DNA from: Bacteroidaceae bacterium
GTDB taxonomy: Bacteria; Bacteroidota; Bacteroidia; Bacteroidales; Bacteroidaceae
Direction of reading: 5' to 3'
Length of the DNA stretch: 50,895 bases
Assembly (NCBI GenBank): GCA_017622495.1
Contig: JAGAQY010000053.1
Location: 1 to 50,895 of the forward strand
Shown: piece by piece, positions 1 through 6,287 of the stretch
Position numbering within the stretch: the stretch's first letter is position 1
Layout: the number at the start of each line of letters is the position of its first letter
The notes under the pieces: generated by a model
The model's input: the letters and a program-made list of their open reading frames with translations, nothing else
Databases searched by the model: none
What the model was told of the DNA's origin: nothing
Made by a program: the position numbers and the translations under genes

Positions 1-93
1 ATATATTATATATATAAAATGTTCTTTACCCATATTCACATCAAAATCAAAAAAACTGATTACTGATTAACTGATTACTTTGCTTACTTTTTC

Positions 94-240
94 TTTGTCT
101 TTCGCTCGCCTTGCACTATCTTTAATCTGCTACGCAGCTTGAAGATTCTTGGACAGGCCAAGGGCTTCGCTATTGGCTGCGGCTCGGGATAAAAAATGAA
201 TGAATTTATTTTGTTCTCCGCTCGCCTTGCACTATCTTTG
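94..240 (+). promoter_or_regulatory. Duplicated promoter repeat upstream of the YhcG gene
   Basis: Two copies of a Bacteroidetes promoter lie in direct orientation. The distal copy has TTTG at 94-97, 19 bases, then TATCTTTA at 117-124. The proximal copy has TTTG at 210-213, 19 bases, then a perfect TATCTTTG at 233-240. Both share the core CGCTCGCCTTGCAC between the boxes. Only the proximal copy keeps the final G of the TAnnTTTG box. A hairpin (CTTGG/CCAAG, 138-152) lies between them. Initiation near 247 would leave a leader of about 11 bases. The same composite arrangement recurs upstream of rpsA and of the C1 peptidase. Confidence 0.7.
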
Positions 241-257
241 CTAAAAATAACGTCGCT

Positions 258-1265
258 ATGAGTGAAATTGCAAAGCCAAACTATGAGCAACTGATTACCC
301 GTATCGGTTCTGTCCTGACCGAGGGCAGGAATCGTGTTGCTACCGCTATAAATACCGCATTGGTGCAATCCTATTGGACTATCGGGCAGCATATCGTGGA
401 GTATGAGCAGCAGGGTAACGAGCGGGCAGAGTATGGTAGCAATCTGCTTAATCGCTTGGTCAAAGACCTGCGCGAACGGTATGGTGTAGGATTTAGTCGC
501 TCCAATATTCATTATATGAGGAAGTTGTATATTGCATTTCCAAAAGTTCAGACACTGTCTGAATTATTGAGCTGGAGCCACTACGTGGAGATTCTCAAGG
601 GCGACGACCCACTGGAAATCAGTTTCTACGCAGCCCAATGTGCCAAGGAGAACTGGAGCGTTCGTGAGCTGAGGCGCCAACGCAACAGCATGCTCTTCCA
701 TCGTCTGGCACTGAGTAAGGACAAGGAGGGCATTATCGCCCTGGCCACCGAGGGGCAAGAGATACAATGTGCCGACGATGTTGTCAAAGACCCCTACGTG
801 CTGGAATTCTTGAATCTTCCGCAACAGGAGCGCTACCTCGAGGGCGATTTGGAGCGAGAGATTATCAACAACCTTCAGACATTCCTTCTGGAGCTGGGCA
901 AGGGCTTTGCCTTTATCGGCCGTCAGTATAAGGTGACACTTGGCGGACGTCATTTCTTTGTGGACTTGGTCTTCTACCACCGCATATTGAAATGCTTTGT
1001 CTTGATTGACCTTAAGCGCGGCGAGATTGACCACGGAGATATTGGGCAGATGAACCTGTATCTCAACTATTTCTCCGAAGAGGAGAACACCGAAGGGGAT
1101 AACCCACCTATCGGCATCGTGCTGGGCGCATACAAGGACGAGGTATTGGTCAGGTATGCAACATCAGGGCTAACCAACCAACTCTTTGTCAGCAAGTATC
1201 AGCTCTATCTTCCCGATGAGACCTCACTGCGCCAGCAAGTGCAGAGAATCATCGAGCAAGAGTAG
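258..1265 (+). CDS. YhcG-family (DUF1016) PDDEXK nuclease-like protein
   Basis: This 335-aa protein has the two-part organisation of the YhcG/DUF1016 family. The N-terminal helical half (about residues 10-170) contains family-like stretches such as YWTIGQHIVEYEQ and GVGFSRSNIHYMRKLY. The C-terminal half is PDDEXK-nuclease-like (about 180-330), with GFAFIGRQYKV, FFVDLVFYHRIL and VLIDLKRG carrying the D...(D/E)xK-type acidic and lysine residues. Length is normal for the family. Members are often near restriction-modification or recombination genes, but no partner is visible here because the gene lies at the window edge. Substrate and role are unknown; a DNA-cleaving or DNA-processing role is inferred from the fold. 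It has its own promoter at 210-240 and a shared terminator at 1293-1323. Confidence 0.88.
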   Translation: MSEIAKPNYEQLITRIGSVLTEGRNRVATAINTALVQSYWTIGQHIVEYEQQGNERAEYGSNLLNRLVKDLRERYGVGFSRSNIHYMRKLYIAFPKVQTLSELLSWSHYVEILKGDDPLEISFYAAQCAKENWSVRELRRQRNSMLFHRLALSKDKEGIIALATEGQEIQCADDVVKDPYVLEFLNLPQQERYLEGDLEREIINNLQTFLLELGKGFAFIGRQYKVTLGGRHFFVDLVFYHRILKCFVLIDLKRGEIDHGDIGQMNLYLNYFSEEENTEGDNPPIGIVLGAYKDEVLVRYATSGLTNQLFVSKYQLYLPDETSLRQQVQRIIEQE

Positions 1266-1292
1266 TGGGGGATATGGGGCAGATAAACGCTT

Positions 1293-1323
1293 CACGGGAG
1301 CGCCCTGATGGGCGGCTCCCGTG
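1293..1323. terminator. Bidirectional hairpin between convergent genes
   Basis: A nine-pair stem (CACGGGAGC with GCTCCCGTG) continues through GCCC/GGGC around a TGAT loop, with one bulged G. It lies between the convergent YhcG gene and the LRR protein gene. There is no long T tract, so strength is uncertain, but position and stability fit a shared terminator. Confidence 0.7.
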
Positions 1324-1351
1324 TGTGTTATAGTGAGTGATATAGTTGCTG

Positions 1352-3142
1352 TTACATGCCTATCTTCACCACCGCATCGGCTACCTTCACGATGTATACC
1401 TGACCGGTGGGTGCGGTGAGGTGGGTGGTGTCGCCCTCGGCGGTGGCGGTGGATACCAGCGTGCCGCTTGTGGTGTAGACCGCTACTTCGGTGCCGTCGG
1501 CCAGGCCGCTCACGGTGATCACGCCACCCTGGCACTGGATGAGCACGGGCTTCGCGGGGATGGTAAGGATGCCGTCGGCATCGTCCTCCTCATGCTTCTC
1601 GGTGCAGGGCACCCAGCAGATGGTGAGGCTCACGGGGTCGGAGTTCTCGTAGTGCTCCTTGGTGGCGTAGGCGATAAAGGTTTGGGTGGGGATATAGTCG
1701 AACTCCAATGCTTCAAATGTATTGTCATTGTTCGCTGTGACGGTGGTGATGACCTCTGCTCCCTCCGTCTCGCAGGTGAGCACTACCTTGCCATCCACGT
1801 AGCTGATGGTGGGTGTAGCGCACTTGCCTAAGATGAGTTCGTTCACGGTCACCTCGCACGATGCGCTCACTCCGCTGCCATCGTTGGCTTTGGCGGTGAT
1901 GGTGGCGGTGCCGGGAGCGATGGCGGTTACCTTACCTACGTTGTCTACGGTAGCTACGCTGGGGATGCTACTCGTCCAAGATACTGATTTGTCTGTCGCG
2001 TCATCAGGAGTTATTGTAGCGGTTAGCGTCAGTTCCTCCCCCTCAGCAAGGGTAGCTGTTGACAGATTGAGAGTGATATTGTCTATGGTTATTTCGAGGG
2101 TCTCGAATTTTCCGAAGTTGCTCCACGGAGCAGTGGTTTTGTAGGCATTCAATGCACTGGCAGGCACATGCAGTGTGGCATAATTAATCCATGAGCCGTT
2201 GAAAGCATTAGTCTCTGTCGAAGGCACGTTCTCAGAATGGCAATACACATCAGTCAACTCGGGGCAGTTAGCCAAAGATTCGCTATAAATCTTCCTTACA
2301 CTCTTGGGAAGCACGATTGTGGTGAGGCTGCTGCAACCACGGAAAGCACCAGTCACAATATTCGTCACACCCTCGGGAAGGGTGATGGAAGCGAGACTAC
2401 TGCAAGCCTCGAAAGTCCTGCTTGCAATACCCGTAACGCCCTCAGGAATGGTGATAGAAGTGAGGCTGGTGCAACCAAAGAAAGCACACTCTCCAATACT
2501 CGTCATACCCTCGGGGAGGGTGATGGAAGTGAGATTGGTGCAATCGGAGAAAGCATAGCTCCCAATCTTCGTCACGCCTTCGGGAATGGTGATAGAAGTG
2601 ATGCTGGTACAATCAGAGAAAGCATAGCCTTCAATACTCGTCACGCTCTTGGGGATGGTTATGGAGGTGAGGCTGCTGCAACCATTAAAAGTACTGTATC
2701 CAATACTCGTCATACCCTCGGGGAGGGTGATAGAGGTAAGGCCGGTGCACTCATAGAAAATAGTATTTCCAATACTCGTCACGCTTTCGGGGATATTGAT
2801 GGAGGTGAGGCTGCTGCAACCACGGAAAGCACTACTTCCAATACTCGTCACGCTTTCAGGGATATTGATGAAGGTGAGGCTGCTGCAACCCTCGAAAGCA
2901 CCGTCTCCAATACTCGTCACGCTATACGTTACGCCCTCGTAGGTGACGGTAGTGGGAATAATGATGAGGCCGGTATACTTCGTGTCACCAGAGCTTATCA
3001 CTTTCGCCTGCTTGGCCTTAGGTACGAGGTTATACCAGATACCATCGAATTCGACTTTAGTTTGCGCATTGGTCAGCAGAGGCATCAGCACTGCTAAAAG
3101 CACCATCAACACTTTCTTTGCTTGAAGAACATTCGTTTCCAT
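1352..3142 (-). CDS. BspA-like leucine-rich-repeat surface protein with Ig-like (BIG2) domain
   Basis: This 596-aa exported protein has a signal peptide at residues 1-26 (hydrophobic VLMVLLAVLMPLL, then NAQ). Residues about 65-300 are roughly ten tandem LRR_5 repeats of about 23 residues, following the pattern VTSIGxxAFxGCSSLTSIxIPE. A BIG2-like Ig domain (about 350-432, with SVSWTSSIPSVATV and GTATITAKA) follows. The C-terminal region ends in a sorting-domain-like stretch (GQVYIVKVADAVVKIGM), resembling type IX secretion C-terminal domains, though that assignment is inference. BspA-like proteins usually act in adhesion. The repeats are also near-identical 69-bp DNA repeats, so copy number may vary. 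The gene has a long structured leader (3143-3387). Confidence 0.88.
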   Translation of the reverse strand: METNVLQAKKVLMVLLAVLMPLLTNAQTKVEFDGIWYNLVPKAKQAKVISSGDTKYTGLIIIPTTVTYEGVTYSVTSIGDGAFEGCSSLTFINIPESVTSIGSSAFRGCSSLTSINIPESVTSIGNTIFYECTGLTSITLPEGMTSIGYSTFNGCSSLTSITIPKSVTSIEGYAFSDCTSITSITIPEGVTKIGSYAFSDCTNLTSITLPEGMTSIGECAFFGCTSLTSITIPEGVTGIASRTFEACSSLASITLPEGVTNIVTGAFRGCSSLTTIVLPKSVRKIYSESLANCPELTDVYCHSENVPSTETNAFNGSWINYATLHVPASALNAYKTTAPWSNFGKFETLEITIDNITLNLSTATLAEGEELTLTATITPDDATDKSVSWTSSIPSVATVDNVGKVTAIAPGTATITAKANDGSGVSASCEVTVNELILGKCATPTISYVDGKVVLTCETEGAEVITTVTANNDNTFEALEFDYIPTQTFIAYATKEHYENSDPVSLTICWVPCTEKHEEDDADGILTIPAKPVLIQCQGGVITVSGLADGTEVAVYTTSGTLVSTATAEGDTTHLTAPTGQVYIVKVADAVVKIGM

Positions 3143-3387
3143 TTTGATTACTATTTTAAGTTAAACATTATCAGCGTTGTTCTTTGTGCTATCTACGTCC
3201 CCATAAAGAAAGCGCAGACTTGCAACCATATCTCCTGCAGGCTCACCACAAGCCCCTAAGTACTATGGGAAGTCTACGCTAAAGCGTAACTTCACCGTAC
3301 TTAGGTTGTTTATGCTCGTCTTCTTCTTTCGAGGTGGTGATTCGCAGGAGAAATGAGCAATCAAAATGTAGTGTGCTCGAAAGCACG
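3143..3387 (-). ncRNA. Candidate structured 5' leader RNA of the LRR protein gene
   Basis: From the promoter at 3391-3421 the transcript would have a leader of about 240 nt with several nested helices (forward coordinates). A 5' hairpin is GTGCT/AGCAC at 3373-3386. A long closing stem pairs 3334-3340 with 3243-3249 (GTGGTGA/TCACCAC) and 3344-3350 with 3232-3238 (GCAGGAG/CTCCTGC). Inside it sit a hairpin at 3315-3333 and a long arm at 3255-3305. That arm uses CCTAAGTAC/GTACTTAGG, then GAAGT/ACTTC and TACGC/GCGTA. This is a multi-branched fold typical of regulatory RNAs. I do not recognise it as a known riboswitch class. It could equally be an independent small RNA. Confidence 0.5.
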
Positions 3388-3390
3388 GGA

Positions 3391-3421
3391 CAAAAGTAGT
3401 AATAATTTTATATTTGACAAA
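3391..3421 (-). promoter_or_regulatory. Promoter of the LRR protein gene
   Basis: Read on the minus strand, TTTG (3418-3421), 19 bases, then TACTTTTG (3391-3398) matches the Bacteroidetes -33/-7 consensus. Predicted initiation near 3385 gives the long structured leader. Confidence 0.7.
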
Positions 3422-3458
3422 TTGTAATTCGTATTATTTCTCGAGTGCTATTTTTTTA

Positions 3459-3466
3459 TATCTTTG
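3459..3466 (+). promoter_or_regulatory. -7 element upstream of the unknown gene at 3573
   Basis: TATCTTTG is a perfect -7 box. No clear TTTG was seen at the expected -33 position. Initiation near 3473 would leave a leader of about 100 nt. Confidence 0.5.
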
Positions 3467-3572
3467 CCAACAAAATCTGTTATTGCAGCTATATGTAAAT
3501 GTTGTAAGATTAAGGCCTTGAGTTATTACTGTTCGTGACATATATATTAAAAACCTTGAAAGTTAGATAAAC

Positions 3573-4586
3573 ATGTTTGATATCCCTCGAAATTTGATTT
3601 ATAAAGAACGCCATTCCTTAGATGATTTTGGTGTATATGATAGAAAAAATACCTGCTACAGCCGATTTCTATATAAAGAATTGCTCTGCAGGGAGAGTGC
3701 GACGGGATCGAATGATAGAATGGAAGAAGCTCTATCTATATTCAATACGGCCTATTACCTTGTCACCTTATTTCTGATTGATCCATGTCCCGAGACAAGA
3801 GTTAATTGTTATTGTAATGCTGCTCGATATAAAAATTACTATTCGCCATTAATCGGGGACAAAATAATAATTCTGCTCTATTTTTACCTTGTACAGATGG
3901 AGAGTACAGGTAAATTAACTCGTACTATAGATAACTTTACTGACCTTTTATTTGAAAAAATGAGCGCTGATGATAGAAGCGAAGCAGAAGCACTTGTAAA
4001 AAAAACAGAAGGAGTTAAAGGGCAAATCGTATATTCTGAACTTTTCCCATTGAGAGAGGTCTCTGACGATTTGTTGAATTCAGTCGATTGGAAGGATATA
4101 ACAAAGGGGTATAATCGTGAACGTGTATACTTTTTAACAAAGAATATATATGAGAGTGATGACAAAAAACATAGGATGCTACAGGTCATGCTTGACCAAA
4201 TGAAGAATTATAAAGGGCTTAGTAAGGAGGCAATTGAGGGGAGGAGGAGTTTTATTACGTTATTGTGGATGCAAACAAGTTGTGGATGTTGGAATCGAGT
4301 TGTTAACGATGAAGAAAAGCTTTTGCCATTTATAAAAGAGAAAGATGATACTGAATTTTGTCAGTATGAACTAAAAGATGTATATAAGGCTCTACAGATT
4401 GACTATGATAAAAAAGTTAGGGAATGTGAGGACTTGCGCAATGAGAATTATGAATTGAAGCAACGCTTAGCAGACTTTGAAAACAAGAAGTCTAAGAGAA
4501 ATGACACTATGAATTTTAGCAAACCCGTAGGAACGGTAGTAGGTCATGCCGATACAGTAATCATTAAATCAGATAAGCATGAGTGA
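3573..4586 (+). CDS. Unknown AT-rich 337-aa protein with C-terminal coiled coil
   Basis: No family was recognised. The protein is soluble-looking with no signal peptide. About residues 280-315 form a charged, heptad-like segment (DYDKKVRECEDLRNENYELK...), likely a coiled coil. The last 25 residues carry NFSKPVGTVVGHADTVIIK, which resembles the N terminus of the next protein (NFNAPVGQNIAHVDRLEAHF). The two genes overlap by 8 bases, so they are probably translated together and their products may interact. The coding sequence is much richer in A and T than the cassette genes that follow, suggesting separate acquisition. The start follows a -7 box at 3459-3466. Confidence 0.75.
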   Translation: MFDIPRNLIYKERHSLDDFGVYDRKNTCYSRFLYKELLCRESATGSNDRMEEALSIFNTAYYLVTLFLIDPCPETRVNCYCNAARYKNYYSPLIGDKIIILLYFYLVQMESTGKLTRTIDNFTDLLFEKMSADDRSEAEALVKKTEGVKGQIVYSELFPLREVSDDLLNSVDWKDITKGYNRERVYFLTKNIYESDDKKHRMLQVMLDQMKNYKGLSKEAIEGRRSFITLLWMQTSCGCWNRVVNDEEKLLPFIKEKDDTEFCQYELKDVYKALQIDYDKKVRECEDLRNENYELKQRLADFENKKSKRNDTMNFSKPVGTVVGHADTVIIKSDKHE

Positions 4587-5037
4587 CGAGAAAACAATTA
4601 ACTTCAACTTCAACTTCAACTTCAACGCCCCCGTGGGGCAGAACATTGCGCATGTAGACCGACTCGAGGCGCACTTCGACAAGGACATGACCATGCAGGT
4701 GGTGGATACCGCATCGCTTGCCACCACTCAAGAGGCACCGATCGGTGTGCCCAAACTCCCCGAGGTGCTTCTCACCGACAAGGCACGCGAGTTGCACGAG
4801 CGCCTCTGCGAGGCGGGCATGGTGGACGAAGGGTGGATGCCCGTGGGGCTGACGAACGCTGAGCGGGGTGTGCTGGCGTTTCAACTGGCTGTGCGACTCG
4901 ACATACAAAACCAATGGCAGGTGTTTGCCTCTTTGTGGGGCACTACACCGGGCACCTTGCGCTCGGCATACAATAAGGCCAACGAACAACGGAAGACATT
5001 GTCATTCGTCGAAAAACTAAATATCACATTAAGCTGA
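4579..5037 (+). CDS. Unknown 152-aa protein with NF-repeat N terminus
   Basis: The start codon overlaps the end of the preceding gene by 8 bases, indicating translational coupling. The N terminus is built from an in-frame AACTTC repeat encoding NFNFNFNFN. The segment APVGQNIAHVDRLEAHFDKD follows and parallels the C terminus of the upstream protein. Residues about 65-150 look helical and globular (TDKARELHERLCEAGMVDEG, then GTTPGTLRSAYNKAN). Proteins of this look occur with VirE-type cassettes in Bacteroidales as far as I recall, but no function can be assigned. Composition is GC-rich, like the downstream genes and unlike the upstream partner. Confidence 0.75.
   Translation: MSDEKTINFNFNFNFNAPVGQNIAHVDRLEAHFDKDMTMQVVDTASLATTQEAPIGVPKLPEVLLTDKARELHERLCEAGMVDEGWMPVGLTNAERGVLAFQLAVRLDIQNQWQVFASLWGTTPGTLRSAYNKANEQRKTLSFVEKLNITLS
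4600..4626 (+). repeat. In-frame AACTTC hexanucleotide microsatellite
   Basis: About 4.5 exact copies of AACTTC begin eight codons into the gene. Each unit encodes Asn-Phe, so gain or loss of units changes protein length without a frameshift. Confidence 0.9.
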
Positions 5038-5119
5038 ATATCTAATCATTAGCACAAAGTGTACTAGGTACGCGTATCAGGTACGTACCAGATAGGGGCG
5101 AAAACATCACCGTACCTTT

Positions 5120-5165
5120 GCTCCCGTAATCGAGAAACGAAATCGATTGCGGGAGCTTCTTTTTT
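5120..5165 (+). terminator. Strong hairpin with T tract, preceded by a promoter-like -7 box
   Basis: GCTCCCGTAATCGA (5120-5133) pairs with TCGATTGCGGGAGC (5143-5156) apart from one G-T wobble, followed by TTCTTTTTT. It terminates the upstream two-gene unit or a short RNA. A TACCTTTG -7-like box (5113-5120) abuts it, and a GGTACGTACC palindrome lies a little upstream (about 5078-5092). Confidence 0.7.
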
Positions 5166-5275
5166 CTCCCTTCGCTCTTTGACATGCTGACACAAGACAA
5201 CTTCCCAATAATCACTTAGTATTAACTTTTTAGAGACAGGGTTAAGGAGGCCCTGTATAAACATTATTATTTATT

Positions 5276-5554
5276 ATGAAACAAATCCTCAAAGTAGTGA
5301 CACAGAGCGAGACCATCGCCGTTCCCAGTCAGAAGGCCGAGGGAGGCCAAGTGATGAAATCGACCATCGTCCTGCAGGAGCTGGGCGGGAGGTATGAAGA
5401 CACCTTCGTGGCCACGATGCTGGGCAACCTGGCACAATGCCGCTTCTATGCGGGCGAGCTGGTGGCGGCGGCACTGCGCTTCACCACCCGCGAGTATAAC
5501 GGGCAGGTGTATCAGGATATCGTGGTGGCGGACATCGTGAAAATTCAAAACTAA
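5276..5554 (+). CDS. Small OB-fold-like protein (possibly DUF3127-type)
   Basis: This 92-aa protein has a beta-strand-rich pattern: KQILKVVTQSETIAV, then KSTIVLQELGGRYEDTFVATMLG, then YAGELVAAALRFTTREYNGQVYQDIVVADIVKI. That layout resembles the DUF3127/OB-fold single-strand-binding-like proteins of Bacteroidetes. The family call is by eye and moderate. It sits two genes before a primase-helicase-like protein, so a nucleic-acid-binding role in the same cassette is plausible. The ATG follows an AT-rich stretch. A strong AAGGAGG sequence at 5243-5249 lies too far upstream to be its ribosome-binding site. Confidence 0.7.
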   Translation: MKQILKVVTQSETIAVPSQKAEGGQVMKSTIVLQELGGRYEDTFVATMLGNLAQCRFYAGELVAAALRFTTREYNGQVYQDIVVADIVKIQN

Positions 5555-5603
5555 GAGACCCTCCAAAAGTTGCTTGCGAAAATCCCTCATGCTGATTTTT
5601 TAA

Positions 5604-5751
5604 TCTCACGCAAATCACGCGAATCTCACGAAGCACGCATCGTTTTACTCGCGTGTGCCTCCGGGATGTTAACACTCGGCAATGCCGACAAGCTGCGAGC
5701 ACTTCTTGCGATGCAGCACCTTTTCGTGAGATTCGTGAGATTCGCGTGAGA
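5604..5751. repeat. Large imperfect inverted repeat built from TCTCACG units
   Basis: The left arm (5604-5635) contains TCTCACG, AATCACGCG and AATCTCACGAA. The right arm (about 5717-5751) contains the complementary TTTTCGTGAGATTCGTGAG and TTCGCGTGAGA. The arms continue inward to GCACGCATCG/GCGATGCAGC. The central 80 bases hold a small hairpin (CGGCAATGCCG). It fills most of the 328-base gap between the 92-aa and 134-aa genes. Confidence 0.7.
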
Positions 5752-5821
5752 CAAAGAGAGAGCTGCGTGACGTAAAAAAGGGTACTTAGCATTAACATTA
5801 ATCTGAGACGAAAGGTGCGAG

Positions 5822-5849
5822 GAAACTCGAGTTTCAAGGTGGCCACCTT
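5822..5849. promoter_or_regulatory. Two abutting perfect 14-bp palindromes (operator candidate)
   Basis: GAAACTCGAGTTTC (5822-5835) is immediately followed by AAGGTGGCCACCTT (5836-5849). Both are perfect dyads with no spacer, ending 33 bases before the ATG at 5883. This could be a dimeric regulator site pair, or two consecutive hairpins in the leader. Confidence 0.5.
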
Positions 5850-5882
5850 CTCTAATCTTTCTCTCGCAATCGTATCAGAAAA

Positions 5883-6287
5883 ATGACAAAAAAAAGTAAA
5901 CGAATCGTCGTAAACGGCGATGTGAAGATGGACACCGTAACGGTGTATAGTGACAATCAAATCAAGGTGACAGCTTGCCCATGGATGGCCGACAAGGCCG
6001 ACGAGGTGGCTCCAGACGGGCCTTTGAGGATGAAGGGATGCACCGTGATTGAGCCTGGGGCAAGGATGGTATTCCGCCCCTACAACGTGGGGTCGATGGG
6101 CAGTAGATACAAGCAGCTGTTTGCCACGGAACACTGCAGTGTGATGCAGACGCAGGGCGGCGTGGTCATCGAGAAGTGGAGGTTCAAGCCCGCAATGAAC
6201 GCTACGGACATCTGCCGTGCACGACAGACGGAGGGTGAGAGAATTAACGCATATTACATGAGTAGAAAGGAGGAGACGGTATGGTAG
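5883..6287 (+). CDS. Unknown 134-aa cassette protein
   Basis: No recognised family. The protein is basic at the N terminus (TKKSKRIVVNGDVKMDTVTV) and mostly beta-strand-like in the middle, with two cysteines but no clear metal site. The C terminus overlaps the start of the next gene (6281) by seven bases, so it is translationally coupled to the VirE-like protein. Two perfect palindromes precede the start and may control this gene and the next. The link to the primase-like protein suggests a role in the same process, but this is inference. Confidence 0.75.
   Translation: MTKKSKRIVVNGDVKMDTVTVYSDNQIKVTACPWMADKADEVAPDGPLRMKGCTVIEPGARMVFRPYNVGSMGSRYKQLFATEHCSVMQTQGGVVIEKWRFKPAMNATDICRARQTEGERINAYYMSRKEETVW

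Noticed and set aside
2237..3097. Plus-strand repeat-rich frame opposite the first LRR gene
   Set aside because: It is the antisense reading of the 69-bp LRR repeats, with no signal peptide or promoter of its own.
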